Source: an uncultured Clostridia bacterium
GTDB taxonomy: Bacteria; Bacillota; Clostridia; Oscillospirales; Acutalibacteraceae
Assembly (NCBI GenBank): GCA_947168785.1
Contig: CAMVNL010000136.1
Location: forward strand, 1-6,566
Direction of reading: 5' to 3'
Length of the DNA stretch: 6,566 nucleotides
The notes under the pieces are model-generated. The model ran no database searches. It was given only the letters and a program-made list of their open reading frames with translations, and had not been told where the DNA came from. The position numbers were made by a program, and so were the translations under genes. Every line of letters begins with the position of its first letter. Within the stretch, counting starts at the first letter, position 1. Positions 1-6,348 of the stretch are shown in pieces.

Positions 1-1
1 T

Positions 2-457
2 GCATATCCCAACCTCACCGTGCTGCGGGCGTTTACAAAAAGCTACGCCATGGCGGGCGTGCGGCTCGGATACGTGCTCTGCGGCGATGAAGCGTTCCTG
101 CAACGGATGAGCGAAAAGACGCAATGCTGGAACGTATCGTCCCTGGCGCAGGCGGCGGGCGCGGCGGCGCTGGGCTGCGGAGAGTGGCTGGCCGCTTCCG
201 TAAAAACGATCTCTTCGGAGCGGGAACGCCTTATGAGCGAGCTGCAAAGGCTGGGGATTTTCGTATTCCCGGGCGAGGCAAACTACCTGCTGCTGTATTC
301 TGAAAAAGACCTGTACGGCGACATGCTGGAACGCGGTATTCTGCTGCGGGATTGCTCCAATTACGTGGGACTCGGAAAAGGATTCGTGCGCATCGCCGTG
401 CGAAGCCACGCAGAAAACGACGCGCTGCTTGCGGCGCTGCGGGAGGCGCTGAGATGA
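2..457 (+). CDS. cobD: Threonine-phosphate decarboxylase (CobD type), C-terminal part; 5' end outside window
   Basis: This is the C-terminal 151 residues of a fold-type I PLP aminotransferase-like enzyme; the reading frame is open from base 2. The PLP-lysine region is visible at the left edge as LRAFTKSYAMAGVRLGY, with the probable Schiff-base lysine at codon 38-40 and the phosphate-binding arginine in VRLGY (codon 62-64). The C-terminus carries FVRIAVR, which fits the conserved arginine that binds the substrate carboxylate. In this family CobD decarboxylates L-threonine-O-3-phosphate to (R)-1-amino-2-propanol phosphate, the linker between the corrin ring and the nucleotide loop. By sequence alone it could be a histidinol-phosphate aminotransferase, a close relative; the cob neighbours favour CobD. 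Its TGA stop overlaps the cobQ ATG by 4 bases. The GTG at 20 is internal and is not a start. Confidence 0.87.
   Translation, partial: AYPNLTVLRAFTKSYAMAGVRLGYVLCGDEAFLQRMSEKTQCWNVSSLAQAAGAAALGCGEWLAASVKTISSERERLMSELQRLGIFVFPGEANYLLLYSEKDLYGDMLERGILLRDCSNYVGLGKGFVRIAVRSHAENDALLAALREALR
441..446 (+). promoter_or_regulatory. Shine-Dalgarno sequence that fixes the cobQ start
   Basis: GGGAGG lies 7 bases before the ATG at 454. This selects that ATG over an upstream in-frame ATG at 352, which would add 34 arginine-rich residues not expected in CobQ and overlap cobD by about 100 bases. Confidence 0.8.
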
Positions 458-1911
458 AAAAAGCAAAGCCCATTATGATACAAGGCACCATGTCAAACGC
501 GGGAAAAAGCCTTCTCTGCACGGCGCTCTGCCGGATCTTCAGACAGGACGGCTACCGGGTGGTTCCCTTTAAATCCCAAAACATGGCGCTCAATTCCTTT
601 ATTACGGAAGAGGGGCTGGAAATGGGCCGCGCCCAGGTGGCGCAGGCCGAGGCCGCCGGCGTGAAGCCGAGCGTTTTGATGAATCCCATCCTTCTGAAAC
701 CCACCACCGACGTAGGCTCGCAGGTGATCGTGAACGGCGAGGTGCGCGGCAACATGCGCGCCATGGATTATTTCAAGTATAAAAAACAGCTGGTGCCGGA
801 TATCATGCGGGCCTACGATACGCTTGCGGCTGAAAATGATATCATCGTGATCGAAGGCGCAGGCAGCCCTGCCGAAATCAACCTGAAAAGCGAAGATATC
901 GTCAATATGGGCATGGCAAAAATGGCAGATTCGCCGGTGCTGCTGGTGGGCGATATCGACCGGGGCGGCGTGTTCGCCCAGCTTTACGGCACGGTGGCCC
1001 TGCTGGAACCGGAAGAGCGGGCCATGGTCAAGGCCACCGTCATCAATAAATTCCGGGGCGACGTCTCCATTCTCGCCCCCGGCCTCGATATGCTTTACGA
1101 TCTGGTCAAGGTGCCCTGCGCGGGCGTGGTACCCTATATGCGCGTGGATATCGACGACGAGGACAGCCTGAGCGAGCGTCTGACCGCAGGCGAGCGGAAA
1201 GAGATCGATATCGCGGTGATCCAATTGCCGCGCATCTCCAATTTTACGGATTTTTCGCCCTTCTCCCGTTTTTCACAGGTCTCGCTGCGGTACGTGAAGA
1301 ACGTATTTGAGCTGGGCTCGCCGGATCTCATTATCCTGCCCGGCACCAAAGCCACCATGGCAGATCTCAGGTGGCTGCGGCAGAACGGGCTGGAAGCGGC
1401 CATCCTGCAGAACGCCTCACGGGGCGTGCCGGTGTTCGGCGTCTGCGGCGGCCTGCAGATGCTGGGAAAAACCATCGCAGACCCCTATGAAACCGAGGGC
1501 GGCGGCGAAATCGCCGGAATGGGGCTGCTGCCCATCTCGACCGTCTTTTCAAAAGAAAAAACGCGGCTCCGGACCGAGGGCGCTTTCGCCGGTATCGAGG
1601 GCATTTTCGGCGGTCTGAACGGGCTTTATTACCGCGGCTACGAGATCCACATGGGCCAGAGCGACAGTGCGGCCCCCGTGATACGAAACGACGGCGTTTA
1701 CGGCAGCTATATCCACGGGTTATTCGATGAAAACGGCATCGCCGAAGCCATTGTGAAAGGGCTGTGCGAACGCCGGGGCGTCGCCTTTGACCCCGACGCC
1801 GTTTTCGACGCCCACGCCTATAAAGAATCTCAATACGATATGCTGGCAAAAACCGCCCGCGAAGCCCTGGATATGGACCTGATTTATAACATACTGGAGG
1901 CGGGCGTATGA
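454..1911 (+). CDS. cobQ: Cobyric acid synthase (glutamine-hydrolysing amidotransferase)
   Basis: 485 residues, full length for CobQ/CbiP. The family performs four ATP- and glutamine-dependent amidations (side chains b, d, e and g) on adenosylcobyrinic acid a,c-diamide to give adenosylcobyric acid in the cytoplasm. The N-terminal dethiobiotin-synthetase-like ATPase domain starts with QGTMSNAGKS (residues 10-19), followed by FKSQNMALNS and a VIEGAGSPAE motif. The middle shows VGDIDRGGVFAQ. The C-terminal class I glutamine amidotransferase domain has the nucleophile in FGVCGGLQMLG (Cys331) and the catalytic histidine in YIHGLFD (His421). The ATG is chosen because of its Shine-Dalgarno and its ATGA overlap with cobD; the TGA stop overlaps the cobO ATG in the same way. 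The frame is intact with no missing motif. Confidence 0.96.
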   Translation: MKKAKPIMIQGTMSNAGKSLLCTALCRIFRQDGYRVVPFKSQNMALNSFITEEGLEMGRAQVAQAEAAGVKPSVLMNPILLKPTTDVGSQVIVNGEVRGNMRAMDYFKYKKQLVPDIMRAYDTLAAENDIIVIEGAGSPAEINLKSEDIVNMGMAKMADSPVLLVGDIDRGGVFAQLYGTVALLEPEERAMVKATVINKFRGDVSILAPGLDMLYDLVKVPCAGVVPYMRVDIDDEDSLSERLTAGERKEIDIAVIQLPRISNFTDFSPFSRFSQVSLRYVKNVFELGSPDLIILPGTKATMADLRWLRQNGLEAAILQNASRGVPVFGVCGGLQMLGKTIADPYETEGGGEIAGMGLLPISTVFSKEKTRLRTEGAFAGIEGIFGGLNGLYYRGYEIHMGQSDSAAPVIRNDGVYGSYIHGLFDENGIAEAIVKGLCERRGVAFDPDAVFDAHAYKESQYDMLAKTAREALDMDLIYNILEAGV

Positions 1912-2417
1912 TCCATCTGTATTACGGCGAGGGCAAGGGAAAAACCACCGCCGCGGTAGGCCTGGCCGTGCGGGCAGCAGGGGCAGGGATGAAGGTGCTT
2001 TTGACCCAGTTTTTCAAGAACGGCCATTCCTCCGAGATCAAGGCCCTTTCACAAATGGATCACATCGAGATCCTGTTGCCCCGGGAATACCACGGAAGAT
2101 ATAAGAACATGAACGATGAGGAGAAGTCGGCGGTCAACGACAGCTATCACGTTTTTCTGCGGGACTTCATCGAACGGGCCGCCGGGTACGATCTGATCGT
2201 GCTGGACGAGGCCGTCTCCGCTTATCTGTACGGCATGCTGGAACCGGAAGACCTGCTGCCCTTCCTGAAAGAGGAAGGACAGCGCCGCGAGATCGTGCTC
2301 ACCGGCCGGACGCCTCTTCCGGAGCTGCTGGAACTGGCGGACTACGCCACCGAAATGCGCAAGGAAAAGCACCCCTTCGACCGGGGCGTGAAAGCAAGAA
2401 AAGGAATCGAGTTTTAA
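1908..2417 (+). CDS. cobO: ATP:cob(I)alamin adenosyltransferase, CobO/BtuR (CobA) family
   Basis: 169 residues, close to the usual length of this family. These P-loop enzymes transfer the adenosyl group of ATP to the reduced cobalt of corrinoids and so make the Co-C bond needed by later steps. A Walker A loop, GEGKGKTT, lies at residues 7-14 almost at the N-terminus; a Walker B-like LIVLDE is at 96-101, VLTGR at 130-134, and the family tail MRKEKHPFDRGVKARKGIEF ends the protein. It is not PduO or EutT type, which lack this P-loop arrangement. GGAGG lies 7 bases before the ATG, and the start overlaps the cobQ stop by 4 bases. It is followed after 2 bases by cobT. Naming differs between organisms: cobO in aerobic, cobA or btuR in enteric nomenclature. 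Confidence 0.94.
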   Translation: MIHLYYGEGKGKTTAAVGLAVRAAGAGMKVLLTQFFKNGHSSEIKALSQMDHIEILLPREYHGRYKNMNDEEKSAVNDSYHVFLRDFIERAAGYDLIVLDEAVSAYLYGMLEPEDLLPFLKEEGQRREIVLTGRTPLPELLELADYATEMRKEKHPFDRGVKARKGIEF

Positions 2418-2419
2418 GT

Positions 2420-3535
2420 ATGACGTATTCGCAGGAAGAACTGAATGAGCTGATTGCCGGTATCGTCGGGCCCGACCGCGCGGCAATGGAGAAGGCCGCA
2501 AAGCGGCAGGCGGAACTCGCCAAACCCCCCGGGAGTCTTGGCAGATTGGAGGAGCTCTCCGTACAACTGGCCGGGATCACCGGGACGGTCTGCAACCGGA
2601 CAAACAGAAAAGCGCTGCTGGTGTTCTGCGCCGACAACGGCGTGGTATCGGAGGGCGTGGCGGGTACGCCGCAGTCGGTCACCCTGTCTCAAACGATCAA
2701 TCTCGCCCACAGAAAAACCGGCGCGGCGGTGCTGGCAAAGCAGTTCGGCTGCGAGGTGCGCGTGTGCGACGTAGGCGTCAACGCCGTGATCACCGACCCG
2801 GCGGTGATTCCCCGTAAGATCGCCTTCGGGACGGCCAATATTGCCGACGGCCCCGCCATGACGCGGGCGCAGGCGCTGCGGGCCGTTCTCACCGGTGCGG
2901 CGCTTGCCGTGGAAACCGCACAAAACGGCGCGGACGTGCTCGGAGTAGGGGAAATGGGCATCGGCAACACCACAACCGCCGCCGCGGTGCTGGCCATGCT
3001 GACAGGCTCTGCCGTCAAAAACGTGACCGGGCGAGGCGCGGGGCTTACGGACGAAGCCTACTCAAAAAAAATTGCCGTGATAGAACAGGCGATCCGCGTC
3101 AATGCGCCGAACGCCTCCGACATTTTGGACGTACTCTCCAAGGTGGGCGGCTTCGATATCGCCGCCATGTGCGGAGCGTTTCTCGGCGCGGCAAAAGCCC
3201 GTGTTCCCGTTGTGATCGACGGCTTTATTTCCGCCGTGGCGGCGCTGTGCGCCGTGCGGCTGTGTGAAAACGTCCGCAATCATCTGATTCCTTCCCATTC
3301 CTCTTTTGAAAAAGGCGCCCGCATTGTGACGCAGGCGCTGGGGATGAAGCCCCTGTTCGATCTGCAAATGCGGCTGGGCGAAGGCAGCGGATGCCCGCTG
3401 GCCATGATGCTGCTGGACGCCGCGGGCGCCGTGATGAACGATATGGCCACCTTCAGCGAAGCCGCCATCGACGATGACTATCTGGAGCCGCTGCGAAGGA
3501 TCGACGCCTTCTCAACGGCGGAGGAAAACCAATGA
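2420..3535 (+). CDS. cobT: Nicotinate-nucleotide--dimethylbenzimidazole phosphoribosyltransferase
   Basis: 371 residues, slightly longer than the roughly 350 typical of CobT. The enzyme transfers phosphoribose from nicotinate mononucleotide to a lower-ligand base, classically 5,6-dimethylbenzimidazole, giving alpha-ribazole phosphate. Visible motifs are KPPGSLGRLE (residues 35-44), FCADNGVVSEGV, GEMGIGNTTTA (177-187), a glycine-rich GRGAGL, and RLGEGSG, whose glutamate (Glu321) matches the catalytic base of the Salmonella enzyme. All key residues are present. The start is 2 bases after the cobO stop; the only nearby Shine-Dalgarno-like sequence, AAGGA at 2401-2405, is weak and far, so translation is probably coupled to cobO. 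Its presence implies that the cell makes a complete nucleotide loop. Which base is used (dimethylbenzimidazole, another benzimidazole, or adenine) cannot be told from sequence. Confidence 0.95.
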   Translation: MTYSQEELNELIAGIVGPDRAAMEKAAKRQAELAKPPGSLGRLEELSVQLAGITGTVCNRTNRKALLVFCADNGVVSEGVAGTPQSVTLSQTINLAHRKTGAAVLAKQFGCEVRVCDVGVNAVITDPAVIPRKIAFGTANIADGPAMTRAQALRAVLTGAALAVETAQNGADVLGVGEMGIGNTTTAAAVLAMLTGSAVKNVTGRGAGLTDEAYSKKIAVIEQAIRVNAPNASDILDVLSKVGGFDIAAMCGAFLGAAKARVPVVIDGFISAVAALCAVRLCENVRNHLIPSHSSFEKGARIVTQALGMKPLFDLQMRLGEGSGCPLAMMLLDAAGAVMNDMATFSEAAIDDDYLEPLRRIDAFSTAEENQ

Positions 3536-4077
3536 ACGTACTGATTTCCGGCGGATGCAAAAACGGCAAAACCGCCTTTGCGCAGGATATTGCGGTCAAG
3601 CTATCAAAAAACGGCCAACGGTATTACGTGGCCACCATGCTGCCCTATGACGACGAGGACCGGGCGCGGATCGCCCGCCATATCGACGAGCGGGCCGGTA
3701 TGGGCTTCCAGACGCTGGAACAGCCCCGGGATATCGCGGGCTGCCTTACAGAAGAAAACAAAAGCGGCGCCTTTCTGATCGACAGCGTCACCGCCCTGCT
3801 GGTCAATGAAATGTACCCCGATATGCGGATGGAGGGGGCGGACCCCGCCGCCGCGGAGCGCTGCCGCGCGGGACTTCTGAACATCACAAAAGAAGCCGGA
3901 AACGCCGTGTTCGTTTCCGACTACATCTACTCCGATGCCATCCGCTACGACGCCTTTACCGAAAACTACCGCGCGTCTCTGGCGATGCTGGACCGGTCGC
4001 TGGCTTCCGTCTGCGATACGGTGATTGAGCTTTGCGCCGGGAACGTCATCTTCCATAAAGGAGGGATCGACCTGTGA
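3532..4077 (+). CDS. cobU: Adenosylcobinamide kinase / adenosylcobinamide-phosphate guanylyltransferase, clostridial variant
   Basis: 181 residues, the normal CobU length. CobU phosphorylates adenosylcobinamide and then transfers GMP to it to give adenosylcobinamide-GDP. The P-loop GGCKNGKT (residues 7-14) is intact, and VATMLPYDDEDRARIARH (33-50) matches the region that carries the guanylylated histidine in the Salmonella enzyme, here probably His50. FLIDSVTALLVNEM (81-94) fits the Walker B region. The classical NEVGxGIVP stretch is replaced by SDYIYSDAIRYDAFTENYR (129-147), so the C-terminal third is divergent. A small downstream gene (4836-5213) keeps a version of that missing stretch. GGAGGA at 3520-3525 and an ATGA overlap with cobT fix the start; the stop overlaps cobS as GTGA. 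Confidence 0.88.
   Translation: MNVLISGGCKNGKTAFAQDIAVKLSKNGQRYYVATMLPYDDEDRARIARHIDERAGMGFQTLEQPRDIAGCLTEENKSGAFLIDSVTALLVNEMYPDMRMEGADPAAAERCRAGLLNITKEAGNAVFVSDYIYSDAIRYDAFTENYRASLAMLDRSLASVCDTVIELCAGNVIFHKGGIDL
4057..4065 (+). promoter_or_regulatory. Strong Shine-Dalgarno for the GTG start of cobS
   Basis: AAAGGAGGG lies 8 bases before the GTG at 4074, inside the 3' end of cobU. It supports the GTG start and the 4-base GTGA overlap with the cobU stop. Confidence 0.8.
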
Positions 4078-4823
4078 AAAAATACCTTCGCGCCATGCTG
4101 ATGAGCTTTACCATGTTCACCGCGGTCCCCTGTCCCTTTCATACGTGGGACGACGCCGCCCGTCCGCTGATGACGCTGTTTTTGCCGGTCGTCGGCGCGT
4201 TCGTAGGCGGTTTATGGACGCTGACCGCCTTTATTCTGCGCTGGCTGTCCGCCCCCGCGCTCGTGCAGGGGATCGTCTTGTGCGCATTCCCGTTCCTGAT
4301 CACCGGCGGCATCCACATGGACGGCTTTATGGACGTGACCGACGCGGTCAGATCGTGGAGAGATCTTGACGAGCGCAGGCGCATCCTCAAAGACCCGCAC
4401 GTGGGGTCCTTCGCCGTGCTGTTTGCCGTGTTGCTGCTGCTGGCGCAGTTTGCGCTGTTCGTTTCGGTCAAAGAGACCGCCGAACCCGTCGCGATGCTGC
4501 TGATCGCCGTGGTCTCCCGGACTGTGGCGGGGTTGTGCGTCACCGTGCTGCGCCCGATGGATACCAGCGAATACGCCGGCGTTTACCGTAAGGGCGTCAA
4601 AAAATCCCACGTTGTCGTGTTCTCGGTAGTGCTGGCGGCGACCGTTTCTCTCGGTTTTGTGTTCCTCGGCAAATACGGTTTTGTTTCCGTGTCTGTCATT
4701 CTGGGGTATCTTATGCTTTTGCAGCGCGGCGTGCGTTCGCTGAAAGGCATGAGCGGCGATATTTCGGGTTACGCAATGACCTTCGCGGAGCTGTGCGGCG
4801 TGGCAGTATACGCACTGATATAA
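4074..4823 (+). CDS. cobS: Adenosylcobinamide-GDP ribazoletransferase (cobalamin synthase), membrane protein
   Basis: 249 residues, typical for CobS. The enzyme joins adenosylcobinamide-GDP to alpha-ribazole (or its phosphate) in the cytoplasmic membrane, forming adenosylcobalamin (phosphate). The family signature GGIHMDGFMDVTDAV is at residues 78-92; its aspartates are expected to bind the metal. KDPHVGSFAVL (106-116) and KGMSGDISGYAMTF (224-237) match the two other conserved loops. Hydrophobic segments at about 32-56, 62-79, 111-131, 137-159, 178-198, 202-216 and 232-248 give an all-membrane protein. It starts with GTG behind a strong Shine-Dalgarno and overlaps cobU by 4 bases. No defect is seen. 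Confidence 0.94.
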   Translation: MKKYLRAMLMSFTMFTAVPCPFHTWDDAARPLMTLFLPVVGAFVGGLWTLTAFILRWLSAPALVQGIVLCAFPFLITGGIHMDGFMDVTDAVRSWRDLDERRRILKDPHVGSFAVLFAVLLLLAQFALFVSVKETAEPVAMLLIAVVSRTVAGLCVTVLRPMDTSEYAGVYRKGVKKSHVVVFSVVLAATVSLGFVFLGKYGFVSVSVILGYLMLLQRGVRSLKGMSGDISGYAMTFAELCGVAVYALI

Positions 4824-4828
4824 GGAGG
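4822..4828 (+). promoter_or_regulatory. Consensus Shine-Dalgarno for the small CobU-like gene
   Basis: AAGGAGG starts within the cobS stop codon and lies 7 bases before the ATG at 4836. It is one of the best ribosome binding sites in the operon, which suggests the small gene is translated well rather than being a decaying remnant. Confidence 0.8.
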
Positions 4829-4835
4829 CAACACT

Positions 4836-5213
4836 ATGGATCTGATCATCGGCGGCGCGTATCAGGGGAAGCTGGCGCTTGCGAAAAATAAATACGGACT
4901 TGCGGATACCGATATCGCAACCTGTTCGGAAGCATCCGGCATACGATTCGGCGCAAAGTGTATTGACAAACTGGAGGAATTCACCCTGTGGTGTGTCCGG
5001 AACGAGAAGGACGCGACGGAGATTTTCCGGGCCAATCGCGGCGAATGGAAAAAAAGTATTCTGATCTGTCAGGATATCTTCTGCGGCGTGGTGCCTATGG
5101 GCGCGGAGGAGCGCCTCTGGCGCGAAATGACCGGAAGGCTGTGCGCATATCTTTCAAGTGAAGCCGATACCGTTACGAGAGTTTTTTGCGGATTGGAGCA
5201 AAAACTGAAATGA
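4836..5213 (+). CDS. Small CobU-like protein with degenerate P-loop
   Basis: 125 residues, about two thirds of a CobU. The N-terminus DLIIGGAYQGKLALAK aligns with the CobU P-loop GGxxSGKS, but the final Ser/Thr that coordinates Mg-nucleotide is leucine (Leu13). The segment holding the guanylylated histidine in true CobU is absent. The C-terminal half, ILICQDIFCGVVP (75-87) followed by ERLWREMTGR (92-101) and TVTRVFCGLEQKLK (112-125), aligns with the classical CobU end (NEVGxGIVP, then R-F-R-D-x-x-G-R and the final strand). That is exactly the stretch replaced in the longer cobU at 3532-4077. It sits between cobS and cobC, and its TGA overlaps the cobC ATG. A role in cobinamide activation, perhaps as a partner subunit or non-catalytic corrinoid-binding protein, is inference; catalysis alone looks unlikely. 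Confidence 0.75.
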   Translation: MDLIIGGAYQGKLALAKNKYGLADTDIATCSEASGIRFGAKCIDKLEEFTLWCVRNEKDATEIFRANRGEWKKSILICQDIFCGVVPMGAEERLWREMTGRLCAYLSSEADTVTRVFCGLEQKLK

Positions 5214-5776
5214 AACTCATTTTACTTCGTCACGGTATCACGGAGGCCAACGAAAAGCATCTTTATTGCGGCGCGACGGACATCGGGCTTTCGGAAGCCG
5301 GGAAAGAAGCGCTGCTGCGGAGAAAAGCGCAAATCACTTACCCAGATCTTTCCGGTATGCGCGTGGTTACCAGCGGCATGAAACGCTGTGAGGAGACGCT
5401 GCGGCTCCTCTACGGCGACGTTGAACATGAAACCAACGCCGCTTTTCGCGAAATGGATTTCGGCTTGTTTGAAATGCGGTCCTATGAAGAAATGAAAACC
5501 GATCCCGCTTATATCGCCTGGATCACCGGCGACAATGAGGCAAACGTCGCCCCAGGCGGGGAGAGCGGCAGGCTTATGACGCAGCGCGTATTGGCGGGGC
5601 TTGACCGTATGGCGGCGCAAAACAGGGATACGCTTCTTGTCACCCACGGCGGCGTCATCGCGGCGATTATGTCCCATCTCTTCCCGGCGGAACAAAAAAA
5701 CCGCTACGAGTGGCAACCTGCTCCGGGCGGAGGTTACCTGATCAATTGCCGCGAAAGACAATTCAGGAGTTTTTAG
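5210..5776 (+). CDS. cobC: Alpha-ribazole phosphatase / adenosylcobalamin phosphatase, histidine phosphatase family
   Basis: 188 residues of the phosphoglycerate-mutase-like histidine phosphatase family. The phospho-acceptor signature LLRHGITEAN has Arg7 and His8. The second arginine is in SGMKRCEETL (Arg59), the acid in FREMDFGLFE (Glu81), and the second histidine in LLVTHGGVI (His146), so the catalytic set is complete. CobC removes the 5'-phosphate from alpha-ribazole phosphate or adenosylcobalamin phosphate. The family has many other substrates (sugar phosphates, for example), so specificity is taken from the operon position as the last gene. The ATG at 5210 is chosen because it gives the ATGA overlap with the preceding gene and has GGAG 11 bases upstream; an in-frame TTG at 5186 would add 8 residues before the normal MKLILLRHG beginning. 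Confidence 0.88.
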   Translation: MKLILLRHGITEANEKHLYCGATDIGLSEAGKEALLRRKAQITYPDLSGMRVVTSGMKRCEETLRLLYGDVEHETNAAFREMDFGLFEMRSYEEMKTDPAYIAWITGDNEANVAPGGESGRLMTQRVLAGLDRMAAQNRDTLLVTHGGVIAAIMSHLFPAEQKNRYEWQPAPGGGYLINCRERQFRSF

Positions 5777-5834
5777 TCCTGCACGAAGCATTGCATTGAT
5801 TCCAATTGTTACGGCAGTCTCAATATGATCTGTA

Positions 5835-6314
5835 TTATCCGAAGATCAAATCGTGATAAATAACCTCTCGTGCTATAGCGCTGATTCGGTTCATTTCCTG
5901 AACCCAGCGCATCTGGTCCTCTGCTTTCAGTTTTTCGGTTACGCCCTCCCGCGTTGCTATTTCTTTTACGAGCCGGGCAAACATATCCTCCGCCTGTGCG
6001 TTTATATCCGCGAGGTATGCGTTTAACTTACCGGAGAAAAAAAGATCGAGATACAGAGCTTTTTTGTATTCCCGAATAAAGCGAAGATGCTTTCGGTCTC
6101 GGCTGCCGCCTCGGTCGGTGCTTCTGCCTTCGGCAGAGATCTCCACCGGAGATCCGCACCCCCAGACTCCGATATCATATTTTTCTTCCGGTTCGTTATC
6201 AACGGTTTCCGGCGTCAGCGTACCGTTTTTCATGATCCTGCCGGTTGGGTAATAATATTCGCCCTTCAGTTCATATTCCCAGCCGGTTCGTTCATCGATT
6301 TTATATTTTTTCAT
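5835..6314 (-). CDS. tnpV: TnpV-family protein of mobile elements, with an apparent internal insertion
   Basis: 159 residues. The C-terminal part matches the TnpV family (transposon-encoded protein, named from Tn4451/4453-type elements): IGVWG (48-52), then KHLRFIREYKKALY (75-88), SGKLNAYLADINAQAEDMF (94-112), EGVTEKLKAEDQMRWVQEMN (123-142), and an AREVIYHDLIF ending. The biochemical role of TnpV is not established; it is often found in mobile elements of gut Clostridia. In the family, WG is normally followed almost directly by the K/R-H-L-R-Y segment; here about 21 extra residues (53-73), encoded by palindromic DNA, lie in between. The frame is open throughout, so the protein may still be made. 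GGAGG lies 7 bases before the ATG, buried in an inverted repeat. It converges on cobC with 58 bases between the stops. It is not a transposase itself: no DDE or recombinase motif is seen. Confidence 0.85.
   Translation of the reverse strand: MKKYKIDERTGWEYELKGEYYYPTGRIMKNGTLTPETVDNEPEEKYDIGVWGCGSPVEISAEGRSTDRGGSRDRKHLRFIREYKKALYLDLFFSGKLNAYLADINAQAEDMFARLVKEIATREGVTEKLKAEDQMRWVQEMNRISAIAREVIYHDLIFG
6096..6158 (-). repeat. In-frame palindromic insertion within tnpV
   Basis: 63 bases (21 codons) interrupt the family-conserved GVWG / KHLRFI junction of tnpV without breaking the frame. The core (6117-6160) folds as follows: outer stem GGTGC (6117-6121) with GCACC (6156-6160); hairpin one TCTGCC (6123-6128) / GGCAGA (6132-6137) with a 3-base loop; hairpin two GATCTCC (6138-6144) / GGAGATC (6148-6154) with a 3-base loop. 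All stems are perfect, the hairpins abut, and only single unpaired bases (6122, 6155) join them to the outer stem. TCGGTC occurs at 6093-6098 and 6111-6116 on the flank. Exact insertion ends are inferred from my knowledge of TnpV sequences, not from an alignment. It resembles in-frame palindromic elements such as those of Rickettsia in concept only; no sequence family is assigned. Confidence 0.6.
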
Positions 6315-6315
6315 A

Positions 6316-6348
6316 TTAAAACCTCCGTTCCTTTGGTGCTTTCATCAT
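6316..6348 (-). CDS. Possible 10-codon leader ORF coupled to tnpV
   Basis: ATG ATG in the loop of the inverted repeat opens a short frame reading MMKAPKERRF. Its TAA stop lies one base before the tnpV ATG, so it spans the whole 3' arm of the hairpin, including the tnpV Shine-Dalgarno. A ribosome translating it would melt the hairpin. No good Shine-Dalgarno precedes it, and a frame this short can arise by chance, so this is only a candidate. Confidence 0.2.
   Translation of the reverse strand: MMKAPKERRF

Noticed and set aside
1..460. Cobalamin riboswitch for the cob genes
   Set aside because: The window begins inside a coding sequence and no intergenic space large enough for such an element exists before or within the operon part seen here.
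493..1224. A 243-codon open frame on the - strand opposite cobQ
   Set aside because: It lies wholly antisense to a full-length cobQ with every family motif. Its histidine-rich composition is what the reverse frame of this GC-rich codon use produces, and it has no recognisable domain.
1367..1849. A 160-codon arginine-rich - strand frame within cobQ
   Set aside because: Low-complexity Arg/Ser composition and position opposite conserved glutaminase codons mark it as a shadow frame.
3062..3072. Run of eight A residues in cobT, considered as a slippage or frameshift site
   Set aside because: The frame is intact across it, family motifs continue downstream in the same frame, and no stop codon would need to be bypassed.
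4025..4369. A 114-codon + strand frame overlapping cobU and cobS
   Set aside because: It is out of frame with both, and arginine-rich, while CobU and CobS motifs are intact across the same bases.
5764..5781. CAGGA ... TCCTG inverted repeat across the cobC stop codon, considered as a terminator
   Set aside because: Only 5 pairs with an 8-base loop, and no T-run after the stem; too weak to call.
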